DNA of 64,000 nucleotides, taken from Affinundibacterium amnicola. Its GTDB lineage: Bacteria; Pseudomonadota; Gammaproteobacteria; Burkholderiales; Burkholderiaceae_D. Position 1 is the stretch's first letter, and every line of letters begins with the position of its first letter. The translations under genes were made by a program, and so were the position numbers. Shown here one piece after another: positions 40,002-48,586 of the stretch. The DNA is taken from contig NZ_JACOFU010000005.1 of NCBI RefSeq assembly GCF_014284275.1, positions 186,001 to 250,000 on the forward strand, in the 5' to 3' direction. Below the pieces are notes generated by a model. The model was not told the DNA's origin and did no database searches. It saw only the letters and a program-made list of their open reading frames with translations.

Positions 40002-40079
40002 TGTGACCCCTAAGCTTTTGTCGCGATTGCTTCATTTTTGTGGAAGCCAGGATCTAACGATGGGGGAGGGAACTTTCCT

Positions 40080-40172
40080 TTCCCTTATTTTGAGATCGAT
40101 ACAAGGATGGGAATTGTAGGCGAGTCAGACGGAGAGTCGGTTGGCTTGATGGAGAGCGGAACTGCCTGCTGA
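40080..40172 (+). pseudogene. Possible VOC gene remnant before repeat 4
   Basis: A short open frame encoding MGIVGESDGESVGLMES resembles the C-terminus of VOC proteins. At nucleotide level GTTGGCTTGATGGA is shared with the end of the VOC gene at 34870-34900, and in both places the attC-like repeat follows 25-50 bp later. Likely the decayed 3' end of a VOC cassette. Confidence 0.4.
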
Positions 40173-40196
40173 AAAGTGTCCTTCGCGTACTCATTA

Positions 40197-40349
40197 TTCT
40201 TAAAAATCATCTGCACTTTTTGTCGGTTTGTTTAAACCGAGTCTTTACAGAGCATAAGTAAATTCAGCTAAGCCTGATGCGGGTTTCCAAAGGGTAGAAA
40301 CAAATTGCCAAATTTTTTATAGTCGTTTATCTTTGCAACTTGTCAAATT
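40197..40349 (+). repeat. attC-like repeat 4
   Basis: Ends GTCAAATT (40342-40349), so the R' box is degenerate (GTC for GTT). The rest matches repeat 3 closely, including AAAATCATCTG and CAGCTAAGCCTGATGCGG. Confidence 0.62.
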
Positions 40350-40381
40350 AAATCGCGTTATGTCTATTAGGAGAGTGGGAT

Positions 40382-41185
40382 TTGGATCTTCCAGAAAAGC
40401 TTTATAAGTACGAGGCTTTCACCGTACAGTCCCTTCTAAACCTCAAGAATCAGGTCGTATATTTTGCTCCACCATCTGGCTTTAACGACCCATATGATTG
40501 CGCGCTGAAAGCTGACATCGAGGAGATAAGGCCCGACGAGATTGAGAAGTTTAGGTCGATCTATCTGGCCGAGGCTTGGCCTGACCATGTGAAGCGAGCA
40601 TTAGAGTCGAAGGCTCTTAGCGAACTGAGGCCGATGCTTATGAGGGGGGCTCGAACGGCTTGTGAAGAGGTCATCGAAAAATTCATCGAGAGTAGAGGTG
40701 TCTCCTGTTTTTCTGAGATAAACGACGAACTGCTCATGTGGGCTCATTATTCGGATAAATACAAAGGGTTCTGTTTAGAGTTCGACACAAACACAGAGCT
40801 TTTTGCAAAAGCAAAAAAAGTGAAGTATGTAGAAGAGATGCCCAAACTAAACGCGTTGAGTGTTTTCGCTAATGGAGAGCGAGGTGAAGTGCTGGATCTT
40901 TTTTGCACAAAATCTAGTGCTTGGAAATATGAGCGTGAATGGCGGGTTCTTCATAGCGAGGCCGGAACCGCATACACATATCCGACTGAAGTCTTAACCG
41001 GTGTTTATTTCGGCCCCAATATAGGCCGAGATGTTTTGGAGGTAATATGCTTGGTCCTGAAGGGGCAAAATTCGAATGTGAGATTTTGGCAGGGGGAAAG
41101 AAACCTTTCTACGTTCAAAGTAGATTTCCAAGAGTTCACCTACACCTCGCGCATAGAAGCCCAGAATACCGATACGCCGACATAA
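40382..41185 (+). CDS. DUF2971 family protein (cassette 4)
   Basis: A 267-residue protein with the DUF2971 pattern: LYKYEAF at the start, FAPPSGFNDPYDCAL (near residues 29-44), VSCFSEINDELLMWAHYSDKYKGFCLEFD (near 106-134), WKYEREWRVLH and the final YFGPNIG. Function is unknown; the family is frequent in defence islands and cassettes. TTG 40382 with AGGAGAG at 40369-40375. Its stop codon (41183-41185) lies inside the short attC site. Confidence 0.85.
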   Translation: MDLPEKLYKYEAFTVQSLLNLKNQVVYFAPPSGFNDPYDCALKADIEEIRPDEIEKFRSIYLAEAWPDHVKRALESKALSELRPMLMRGARTACEEVIEKFIESRGVSCFSEINDELLMWAHYSDKYKGFCLEFDTNTELFAKAKKVKYVEEMPKLNALSVFANGERGEVLDLFCTKSSAWKYEREWRVLHSEAGTAYTYPTEVLTGVYFGPNIGRDVLEVICLVLKGQNSNVRFWQGERNLSTFKVDFQEFTYTSRIEAQNTDTPT

Positions 41186-41240
41186 CAATTCGCGTAAGGC
41201 GGACGTCCCTGACGGGCCGCCGCTTCGCTATGCGTTAACG
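41180..41240 (+). repeat. attC recombination site (short, canonical type)
   Basis: ACATAAC (R''-like) at 41180-41186, an imperfect hairpin with GGCGG/CCGCC arms and GACGTCCC-TGAC-GGG apex, and GCGTTAACG (R' GTT at 41234-41236). Layout and size (61 bp) match common integron attC sites, starting with the familiar TAACAATTCG stretch. It ends exactly at the patatin stop codon. Confidence 0.85.
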
Positions 41241-42359
41241 ATTCCCCCCACCAACCGGCACCCGCAAATCATCCAAATAATCATGCGCAATATTCACGCT
41301 GCACGACACGCCTAGATGCTGTCTTTGGGTTTGCAACCATTGCTCGGCGCGGGTTTTTCCTAGATCACGTAACTGGTAAATTAAATGCGCATCCGTTTGT
41401 GATTTGCTGGCAGCGGAGTAGGCTTCGAGTTCTTCGCCGCCGTCGATGCGATGCATGAGGACGTCTTTGTAGCGTGTCGGGTCGAGTTTGCCTTCTGCTA
41501 GTAGGCGTTTAACGAAATCAATTGCGCGCATCTCAGCGATGAGGGCGGCGTTAAAGGTCATTTCGTTGAGTCTGTCTAAAATGTCGCTCGACGTTTTTGG
41601 CAAACTATCGCGCTGGATAGGATTGATTTGCACCAGTACGACGTCGCGGCTTTCGCATTCGTAAATGAGAGGATGGATGGCAGGATTGCCGGAATAGCCG
41701 CCATCCCAGTAGCGTTCACCTTCAATCTCGACAGCTTGAAATACCGTTGGCAGACAGGCGGACGCCATCAGTGCGTCCGCAGTCAAACGTTTGCCACTAA
41801 AAATTTCGGCTTTGCCATTGCTGACTTTGGTTGCTACGACAAACACTTTCATTAATTTGCAGTTTGCTACACGTTCAAAGTCGATGTGGTTTTGTAGAAA
41901 AGCCTTTAGGGGATTGATGTCTAAGGGGTTGCTTTGATACGGCGAAATTGCGTTGCTCCACATACTACCAATCGATTCTGAGATGATTTGTGCGGGCGAG
42001 GGGGCGCCGACCAGCGCTGCCATGCCGCCAAATACCATATCGAAAGGTACGCGTTGCGCTTGTACCAAGTTATTTTGTAAAGCGCCCATGTGGATTACGC
42101 CATCCCAAAAATCTTTGAGTGATTGCCGCGCCGCCTCGCGTTTTGCTAGATCGGATTTTTTATCGGCGAGCGCAAAGCCATGCGCCATGGCGACCGCATT
42201 CATCGCACCAGCGCTGGTGCCACTGATGCCTTCAAACTGAATCTGCCCGTCATCTAATAAGCTGTCTAGTACGCCCCAAGTAAATGCGCCATGTGAACCG
42301 CCACCTTGTAGCGCGAGGTTAATGATGGGTCGTTGATTGGCTTTGGTAGTCACACTCAC
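41235..42359 (-). CDS. Patatin-like phospholipase (RssA-like)
   Basis: A 374-residue patatin-family lipid hydrolase. The oxyanion hole motif LQGGGSHGAF (near residues 17-26), nucleophile GTSAG (near 47-51) and catalytic Asp in YWDGGYSGNP (near 209-218) are all present. Cytoplasmic, no signal peptide. Its TAA stop is at 41235-41237, which falls in the R' box of the attC on the opposite strand, so the cassette array abuts the gene without truncating it. Confidence 0.92.
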   Translation of the reverse strand: MSVTTKANQRPIINLALQGGGSHGAFTWGVLDSLLDDGQIQFEGISGTSAGAMNAVAMAHGFALADKKSDLAKREAARQSLKDFWDGVIHMGALQNNLVQAQRVPFDMVFGGMAALVGAPSPAQIISESIGSMWSNAISPYQSNPLDINPLKAFLQNHIDFERVANCKLMKVFVVATKVSNGKAEIFSGKRLTADALMASACLPTVFQAVEIEGERYWDGGYSGNPAIHPLIYECESRDVVLVQINPIQRDSLPKTSSDILDRLNEMTFNAALIAEMRAIDFVKRLLAEGKLDPTRYKDVLMHRIDGGEELEAYSAASKSQTDAHLIYQLRDLGKTRAEQWLQTQRQHLGVSCSVNIAHDYLDDLRVPVGGGNR

Positions 42360-42520
42360 AGATGTCCTCTTGGATCTTTTGTTGAAGTTGCGCGTTGGTC
42401 GGAAACAACGCGAACAGAGTATAGCCCTTGTTGAAATTCAGGTGTACTAGCTTGTTGTCAGACACGATTCTGATAAGCTAAGCGCTCGTCTTGAATCAAA
42501 CGGCTTCAAAAGGTGGGTAA

Positions 42521-43240
42521 ATGAATACTAACGATGCAGTCCAACAGGTCGTCGCACAGCTCCAATCCTTGGGGCTCGATTCTTATCGTAATACAATGTT
42601 GAAGCATGGCGCGCGAGAGCCCATCTTTGGTGTCAAGATCGGTGAGATGAAGAAGCTGATGAAGCCCTACAAAAATGATCTGGCATTTGCTTGCGCCTTA
42701 TTTGATACCGGTATTTATGACGCGCAGTATATGGCGGGTTTGCTAGCCGATGGCAGCAAGATGAGTGAAGCGCAATTACAGCATTGGGTTGAAAACGCCA
42801 ATTCGCACGGCATACGCGAATACAGCGTGGCGTGGGTGGCGGCGGAGAGTCCGTTTGCCATGCCATTGGCGCTGGCGTGGATTGATTCAAGCAACGCAGA
42901 AATCGCAGCGGCTGGCTGGTCTACTTTGAGTAGTTATCTTTCGGTGATCGAACATGCGAAAGTGGATTTGAAGGTATTTAGTCAACTCCTTAAGCATGTG
43001 CAAACGCAGATTCACCAAGCGCCGAATCGTGTGCGTTATTGCATGAATGGGTTTGTCATTGCATTGGGCTCCTATGTACCCGATTTGACAGAAGCCGCTA
43101 TCGCAGCAGGACAAGCGATGGGACAAATCAGCGTCGATATGGGTGGTACATCCTGCAAAGTTCCTTTTGCGCCTGATTACATCGGCAAGGTCGTCGAGCG
43201 TGGCAGCGTGGGAAAAAAGCGTAAAACAAGTAAGTGTTAA
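42521..43240 (+). CDS. DNA alkylation repair protein, AlkD-like
   Basis: A 239-residue all-helical HEAT-like repeat protein. The opening (AVQQVVAQLQSLGLDSYRNTMLKHGAREPIFGVKIGEMKKLMK) and the WVAAESPFAMPLALAWIDSSNAEIAAAGWSTLSSYL repeat match AlkD-like alkylpurine glycosylases. The active-site aromatic/aspartate set cannot be checked by eye. It converges with the DUF6445 gene, leaving 9 bp between stops. Confidence 0.82.
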   Translation: MNTNDAVQQVVAQLQSLGLDSYRNTMLKHGAREPIFGVKIGEMKKLMKPYKNDLAFACALFDTGIYDAQYMAGLLADGSKMSEAQLQHWVENANSHGIREYSVAWVAAESPFAMPLALAWIDSSNAEIAAAGWSTLSSYLSVIEHAKVDLKVFSQLLKHVQTQIHQAPNRVRYCMNGFVIALGSYVPDLTEAAIAAGQAMGQISVDMGGTSCKVPFAPDYIGKVVERGSVGKKRKTSKC

Positions 43241-43249
43241 ATTTTTCTC

Positions 43250-44014
43250 TTAGGCATTTTTCTTTATTTTGATAAAGCCGTTGAGTGCCAAGCGCGCGCT
43301 ACGTGGATCATCGTTTAACAGTTCAGCTTGTGTGATTTGCGCCGCATGAAAGATGCTTCCTTCATAGAATATCGCTCGATTCCATTTTGCTTCGACCGTG
43401 TGCATGAGTTCGAAATAGGCGTTGCTAGCATGTAGATAGGCGGGCTTTGTTTCCAGTACTTGGTCGCAAACTTCGCTGCTTGCGTGTTGCAGGCGATGGA
43501 GTAATTGTCGAATCTCATCATCACTACGTCGCGGGCGATAAAAACTGGTGCCACCTAGTGCCGGATGATCAAACAAATAGACAACCGCAGCAGCGATGCC
43601 AACGCCAGGCGGAAAACTCTCAGCATCACGATGACAAAGTCGCTGCAAGGGATGCAGTTGTGTAGGCTGCAAAGTCGTCATCGACATTCGACAGGCTACA
43701 CCGAGCTCACGCCTTGCTTGAAAGTGCGGACGTAAGTGCAGCATGAAGTATTGTTCCAATGCGATGGCAAATTGTCGGCCTAAATTAACTTCCACGCCCG
43801 GGAAAAAGTTGTCGTGGTCATAGCGAAATGCATTCCGCTGCTCGCAAGCGTGGTCTAGCAAGGCTTTTGGATCACTTAAGAAATCATCAATTACTACGCA
43901 GTGGTGACCATCAAATAGCGGAATCCGCTGTATCTTCGCGGCTGGATTAAACAGGCGAGCGGGATGCTCGACCATGTATTCGCTAGGCTTCATTGAAACT
44001 GGGTTCATGTTCAT
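43250..44014 (-). CDS. DUF6445 family protein (2OG-oxygenase-like)
   Basis: A 254-residue protein. VVIDDFLSDPKALLDHA near residue 40, HRDAESFPPGVGIAAAVVYLFDHPALGGTSFYRPR (HxD near 128-130) and FYEGSIFHAAQI (distal His) match DUF6445, a family seen with flavin-dependent halogenases and TonB receptors. The HxD...H set suggests an Fe(II)/2-oxoglutarate-type fold, unproven. ATG 44014 and 44008 are both possible; AGG lies upstream. It starts 3 bp after the GH16 stop, so it shares that transcript and the operator at 45061. Confidence 0.8.
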   Translation of the reverse strand: MNMNPVSMKPSEYMVEHPARLFNPAAKIQRIPLFDGHHCVVIDDFLSDPKALLDHACEQRNAFRYDHDNFFPGVEVNLGRQFAIALEQYFMLHLRPHFQARRELGVACRMSMTTLQPTQLHPLQRLCHRDAESFPPGVGIAAAVVYLFDHPALGGTSFYRPRRSDDEIRQLLHRLQHASSEVCDQVLETKPAYLHASNAYFELMHTVEAKWNRAIFYEGSIFHAAQITQAELLNDDPRSARLALNGFIKIKKNA

Positions 44015-44017
44015 CGC

Positions 44018-44956
44018 CTATTTTTGATACACCCGCACATAGTCAATTTCAAATTTGCTAGGGAAGATGCTGTCATCCACCGCACCACCGAGATCACCAC
44101 CAATTGCCAGATTCAGAATCAAATACTGCGGCTGATCGAAAGGCCATTTCTTGTAATCACCGTTCTTTGGGTTGAGAAATTGGAAGTAGTATTTGTTGTC
44201 GACCCCAATCGCAATTTGATCTTGATCCCAAAATAGCTGGTAGGTATGGAAGGCGTCGCATGCGTCATTGACTACGGTTTCTTTTGTATTACCTGTCCCA
44301 TTTGGCCAGTTGTAAAAAGCGGTGTAAGCACTTCCGAGAATTTTTCCTTTGTTCTTGCCAACGTGTTCCATGATATCGATCTCACCATCATCGGGCCAGA
44401 CGCCTTTGGTGCCGAGTGTCCAGATTGCCGGCCAAGTACCTAGACCGCAAGGAAGCTTGGCGCGGATTTCGAAATAGCCATAGGTCCAACTTGCCTTACC
44501 GCGTGTGAGTAGGCGTGCAGAGGTGTAAGCCTGCCCGCCATAATCGCTTGCATTGTTCAATTGCTCTTTACGAGCGGTGATCGTTAGTAAGCCATCATCG
44601 ACTTGTGCATTTTCTAGTCTCTCTTTGGAATAATATTGACGCTCATTGTTGTACCAACCCGCCTTATTGCGCTCGGTATCAAACATCCATTTTGAAGCAT
44701 TCGGTAAGCCCGCTTGATCAAATTCGTCCGCCCAAACTAATTTCCAGTTTGTTGGAATACCGGCGGCAGGCAAGGCAGGCGTGCTTTGACTCGGCGTAGT
44801 CGCTGGCGTGCTTGATCCAACAGCCGTGTTTGATGGGGTACTTGCGGAAGCACCACCACACGCGCTCAGAGCAATTAGGCCAGCACTTAGACTGAGCAAA
44901 TACGCTGCGACGCGTATTTTGCTATGGTGCCAAGTGAGTTCAATGTCTGTCGTCAT
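44018..44956 (-). CDS. GH16 endo-beta-glucanase lipoprotein (laminarinase/lichenase-like)
   Basis: A 312-residue glycoside hydrolase family 16 enzyme. The lipobox is LSAC (Cys near residue 33), followed by a Ser/Thr/Pro linker. The catalytic signature EIDIMEHVG (near 184-192) carries the nucleophile and acid/base glutamates; WKLVWADEFDQAG and WPAIWTLG are substrate-cleft motifs. It probably cuts internal beta-1,3 or mixed-linkage glucans at the cell surface. ATG 44956 follows GGAG with proper spacing and gives a clean lipoprotein signal; upstream in-frame extension to 45025 is unlikely. Confidence 0.9.
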   Translation of the reverse strand: MTTDIELTWHHSKIRVAAYLLSLSAGLIALSACGGASASTPSNTAVGSSTPATTPSQSTPALPAAGIPTNWKLVWADEFDQAGLPNASKWMFDTERNKAGWYNNERQYYSKERLENAQVDDGLLTITARKEQLNNASDYGGQAYTSARLLTRGKASWTYGYFEIRAKLPCGLGTWPAIWTLGTKGVWPDDGEIDIMEHVGKNKGKILGSAYTAFYNWPNGTGNTKETVVNDACDAFHTYQLFWDQDQIAIGVDNKYYFQFLNPKNGDYKKWPFDQPQYLILNLAIGGDLGGAVDDSIFPSKFEIDYVRVYQK

Positions 44957-45060
44957 GTCCGAATCTCCGTTAGAGTTGCATGCGGTAAGCGCCGATCGGT
45001 CAGCGCTGGGAAGCAAATCAGGCAATGTTGCATTCCTGCTGTATTCCTCTTGTGATAATA

Positions 45061-45074
45061 TGGAATCGTTTCCA
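45061..45074. promoter_or_regulatory. LacI-family-type operator at the GH16 promoter
   Basis: TGGAATC|GTTTCCA, identical to the reverse complement of 18008-18021. It sits 11 bp downstream (on the - strand) of the GH16 -10, at the expected start of transcription. Confidence 0.8.
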
Positions 45075-45085
45075 ATTTGGTTTGA

Positions 45086-45115
45086 AGTATGGCATTATTC
45101 ATTTTCAAGTGTCAA
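45086..45115 (-). promoter_or_regulatory. Promoter of GH16-DUF6445
   Basis: On the - strand: TTGACA (45115-45110), an 18-bp spacer, and CATACT (45091-45086). Same -35 and spacing as the TonB receptor and ABC promoters. Confidence 0.7.
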
Positions 45116-45204
45116 CTGAAAAACCAACATTCCTGGATTAAACGCGTCAAACCGTGAGAACGCAATTTGGTGAAATATCGGCGTGAAGTCTTCAACAGAA
45201 TTGT

Positions 45205-45234
45205 TTGACAGTAAAATTTGAAGAATGCTATAGT
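45205..45234 (+). promoter_or_regulatory. Promoter of the sugar ABC operon
   Basis: TTGACA (45205-45210), an 18-bp spacer and TATAGT (45229-45234). Confidence 0.82.
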
Positions 45235-45243
45235 CTTTCGGTG

Positions 45244-45257
45244 TGGTAACGTTTCCA
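45244..45257. promoter_or_regulatory. LacI-family-type operator at the sugar ABC promoter
   Basis: TGGTAAC|GTTTCCA, 9 bp after the -10, covering the expected start of transcription, a position suited to repression. Identical to the operator at 53780-53793. Confidence 0.82.
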
Positions 45258-45422
45258 ATGTGGCGCTATAAAATGCGTGTGGAAACTTCAAATTGAGCAC
45301 AAATAAAAAGCAAAAACCGATGCAAGGAATACGGGGAAAGATATCCTCGATTGTTTGCGAAAGATTTAAGAAAAAAGAGAAAACATCATGCAGACAAAGT
45401 ATCTGCATCGTAAGGAGACTGG

Positions 45423-46709
45423 ATGTTGAATTTTAAAAAGACGCTGCTGTCATTGTGTATCGCTTCAATCGCATCAGCCTCCGCTTTGGTGGCAGGACAG
45501 GCTGTTGCTCAAAATAGCGCGGCGCGAGCCGTCAAGCCAATCCCAGCCGAGAAAGCAGAAATTATTCACTGGTGGACTTCGAATAGTGAATCTGCAGCGG
45601 CCAAACTGATCGCTGAAAACTACCGCAAGGCTGGCGGGATTTGGGTTGATACCGCAATCGCCGGAGCTGATCAAGCGCGTGCTGTAGCGATCAATCGTAT
45701 TGTCGGTAGCAATCCACCCACGGCAGCGCAATTCAATACAACCAAACAATTCCTAGACCTTGTCGAGCAAGGCATGCTTAACAATGTCGATGATGTCGCA
45801 AAAGCTGAGGGATGGGAAAAGATTCTTCCAGAACCGGTATTGAATGTAATTCGGATCAACGGTCATTATTACGCGGTTCCTGTGAATATCCATATGCAAA
45901 CTTGGTTCTGGTATTCCAAGGCAGCCTTTAAGAAGGCGGGAATTGCCAAAGAGCCTGCTAGCATGGATGAGATGTTTGCGGCGATGGATAAGTTGAAAGC
46001 CGTTGGTATTATTCCTCTCGCGCACGGCGGGCAAGCTTGGCAAGAAACAATCGTGTTTCAAGCGATGCTCACTAATGTGGGTGGCAAAGACCTTTACTTA
46101 AGCGTGATTCGTGATCGTGATCAAAAGGCGATCAACTCCGAAGCATTTAAGAAAGTCTTACTCGCATTTAAGCGTATGCAAAGCTACATCGACCCTGGTT
46201 CACCAGGACGTAATTGGAATGATGCAACCGCTTTGCTGATTAGTGGCAAAGCAGGTGTGCAAATCATGGGCGATTGGGTTAAAGGTGAGTTTGCGGCCGC
46301 AAAGCAAGTAGCTGGGAAGGACTTTGGCTGTATCGCTGGACTAACACCGAATTCACCTTATTTAATACAGGGCGACGCCTTTGTTTTTCCGCGCACTAAC
46401 AATCCGGCAACCGTACAAGCACAGAAGCTGCTGGCAAAAGTCTTGTTGAACCCTGCGACCCAAATAGATTTCAATAAACTTAAAGGCTCGATTCCGATTC
46501 GGAGTGACGTTGATACCTCGACGATGGACATTTGCGCGCAGACCGGTATGGCAATCATGAAAGACAAGTCGCGTCATTTGGGAATTAGTGAGATGTTCCT
46601 CACACCAGATCAGAATGGCGCGTTGCAAGACATTCTGACCGCTTATTGGAACACCCGTATTCCCGTTGAAAAAGTACAAAAAAGTATCGCCAGCGCCTTT
46701 AAAGATTAA
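45423..46709 (+). CDS. Sugar ABC transporter, periplasmic substrate-binding protein
   Basis: A 428-residue cluster-B-type (MalE/UgpB-like) binding protein: signal peptide ending AVAQN (about residue 31), then EIIHWWTSNSESAAAKLIAENYRKAGG, and the typical VPVNIHMQTWFWYSKAAFKKAGI hinge region near residue 145. Probable ligand is a beta-gluco-oligosaccharide, inferred from the surrounding hydrolases. AAGGAG at 45413-45418 precedes the ATG. It is the first gene of a seven-gene operon reaching the GH1 at 53577. Confidence 0.92.
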   Translation: MLNFKKTLLSLCIASIASASALVAGQAVAQNSAARAVKPIPAEKAEIIHWWTSNSESAAAKLIAENYRKAGGIWVDTAIAGADQARAVAINRIVGSNPPTAAQFNTTKQFLDLVEQGMLNNVDDVAKAEGWEKILPEPVLNVIRINGHYYAVPVNIHMQTWFWYSKAAFKKAGIAKEPASMDEMFAAMDKLKAVGIIPLAHGGQAWQETIVFQAMLTNVGGKDLYLSVIRDRDQKAINSEAFKKVLLAFKRMQSYIDPGSPGRNWNDATALLISGKAGVQIMGDWVKGEFAAAKQVAGKDFGCIAGLTPNSPYLIQGDAFVFPRTNNPATVQAQKLLAKVLLNPATQIDFNKLKGSIPIRSDVDTSTMDICAQTGMAIMKDKSRHLGISEMFLTPDQNGALQDILTAYWNTRIPVEKVQKSIASAFKD

Positions 46710-46714
46710 ATCAC

Positions 46715-47602
46715 ATGCGCAAGCACCTAAGCCAACACCTATTCCGTCGCTTTGTACCGTTCGCTGCCATCCTGCCGATGGCGATGGTGACCTTGGTCGC
46801 CTACTTGGGCGCGACATTGTGGTCGATTAGGGTGTCGTTCTCAAACTCACGCACCATGCCGACGGACACCTTTGTTGGCTTCGCGCAGTATGTGAAATTG
46901 TTTGATAACGATCGATGGTTGCTGTCGATTGAGAACATCGCTGTCTATACCGTGTTATTCATTTTGATCAGTATGATTTTGGGTTTTTTGTTAGCTGTTT
47001 TTATTGACCAAAAAGTGATGGCAGAGGGGGCACTGCGTACAATCTTTTTATATCCGTATGCGATGTCTTTCGTAGCGACGGGCTTAATTTGGCAATGGAT
47101 GTTGACCCCCGGAATTGGTATCGAGTACGCGGTGCGCCAAATGGGTTTCCCTGACTTTACTTTTGATTGGATTATTGATCAAGATAAGGTGATCTACACC
47201 ATTGTGATTGCGACAGTTTGGCAGACAGCGGGACTAGTGATGGCTTTGCTATTGGCGGCACTGCGCGGAATTGACGAAGAAATTTGGAAGGCCGCCCGAC
47301 TCGATGGCATCCCCGTCTGGCGCGTCTATGTTTCAATCGTGATCCCGATGCTCGCTCCAGCAATCGCCACGGTTTTCTTATTGTTGTCGACCACAGCGAT
47401 TAAGCTATTTGATTCGGTGGTTGCGATGACGCAAGGCGGACCCGGCACAGCCAGCGAAGTACCAGCCAAATTTATTATGGATCATTTGTTTGGTCGCGCG
47501 AATATTGCACTTGCCTCTGCTGGCGCAGTGATGTTGCTGGTGCCGGTAATTGTGATTCTTGCTCCTTATGTGTACGCACGCAGTCGGAGGAAGCAGGCAT
47601 GA
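46715..47602 (+). CDS. Sugar ABC transporter permease (MalF type)
   Basis: A 295-residue permease with six membrane helices. The ABC-interaction EAA loop is seen as EIWKAARLDGIPVWRVYVSIVIPMLAPA (near residues 189-216). It starts 5 bp after the binding-protein stop, and its own stop overlaps the next start (ATGA). Confidence 0.93.
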   Translation: MRKHLSQHLFRRFVPFAAILPMAMVTLVAYLGATLWSIRVSFSNSRTMPTDTFVGFAQYVKLFDNDRWLLSIENIAVYTVLFILISMILGFLLAVFIDQKVMAEGALRTIFLYPYAMSFVATGLIWQWMLTPGIGIEYAVRQMGFPDFTFDWIIDQDKVIYTIVIATVWQTAGLVMALLLAALRGIDEEIWKAARLDGIPVWRVYVSIVIPMLAPAIATVFLLLSTTAIKLFDSVVAMTQGGPGTASEVPAKFIMDHLFGRANIALASAGAVMLLVPVIVILAPYVYARSRRKQA

Positions 47603-48513
47603 GTACCACGACGGCTGTTCAACATAAGTCTAAGTATGCAAAACGCACCAAACGCATAACGCGCAGCTGGACGCCAGCTCGCTTGGGGATCTACGCTTTC
47701 TTGTTGAGTGCTGCGATGTTTTTCTTACTGCCGCTTTACATTATGCTCGTCACATCAGTGAAAAGCATGGATGAAATTCGGATGGGGAATATTTTCGCAT
47801 TACCGACACAATTCACCATTGAGCCTTGGATTACTGCGTGGTCCAGCGCCTGTACAGGTATTGACTGTGAAGGTATTCGCGGTGGCTTTATGAATTCGTT
47901 GGCAATCGCTATTCCTAGCACGATTATTCCGATTTTATTAGGCGCTCTTAATGGTTATGCTTTGTCGTTTTGGCGACCACGTGGTGCAAATGTTTTGTTT
48001 GGTATTCTCATGGTGGGTGCTTTCATTCCTGTACAGGTAATGATTTTTCCGTTGGTCAGAATTTTAGCGAGTGTCGATTTATATAGTTCTTTACCTGGCA
48101 TCGTCTTGGTTCATACGGTGTTTAGTATGCCGGTGATGACGCTCTTGTTCCGTAACTATTACAGCACGATTCCGCATGAATTGTTTCAAGCGGCACGTAT
48201 CGATGGCGGAGGCTTTGTTCGCATTTTCGTGCAATTGGTATTGCCGATGTCAACGCCGATCATTGTGGTGGCAGCGATTATGCAATTGACGGGTGTATGG
48301 AATGATTACATCCTCGGTTTGGTCTTCGCTGGGCGCGATCACTTGCCGATGACGGTACAGCTCAACAATGTGATTAACACGACGACTGGCACGCGGCAAT
48401 ACAACGTGAACATGGCGGCGACGATTTTGACGTCACTGGTGCCGTTGACGCTGTACTTTGTGTCAGGACGATGGTTTGTACGTGGCATTGCGGCCGGTGC
48501 GGTCAAAGGCTGA
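47599..48513 (+). CDS. Sugar ABC transporter permease (MalG type)
   Basis: A 304-residue partner permease with six helices and the EAA loop ELFQAARIDGGGFVRIFVQLVLPMSTP (near residues 193-219). A basic N-terminal stretch (KSKYAKRTKRITRSW) precedes the first helix. The ATG overlaps the previous stop by four bases. Confidence 0.93.
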   Translation: MSTTTAVQHKSKYAKRTKRITRSWTPARLGIYAFLLSAAMFFLLPLYIMLVTSVKSMDEIRMGNIFALPTQFTIEPWITAWSSACTGIDCEGIRGGFMNSLAIAIPSTIIPILLGALNGYALSFWRPRGANVLFGILMVGAFIPVQVMIFPLVRILASVDLYSSLPGIVLVHTVFSMPVMTLLFRNYYSTIPHELFQAARIDGGGFVRIFVQLVLPMSTPIIVVAAIMQLTGVWNDYILGLVFAGRDHLPMTVQLNNVINTTTGTRQYNVNMAATILTSLVPLTLYFVSGRWFVRGIAAGAVKG

Positions 48514-48586
48514 TCGCCATTCACCTGAGTAAAGATCAACAGTAAAAACAAATACGCAGCACAAAAAGGGAAATAAAGGATACAAC

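Noticed and set aside
40051..40090. Third copy of the atp palindromic element near GGGGGAGGG
   Set aside because: Only a short purine run matches; arms and core are missing.
34909..41240. Integron integrase or attI inside the array
   Set aside because: No tyrosine recombinase frame on either strand, and no attI pattern recognised.
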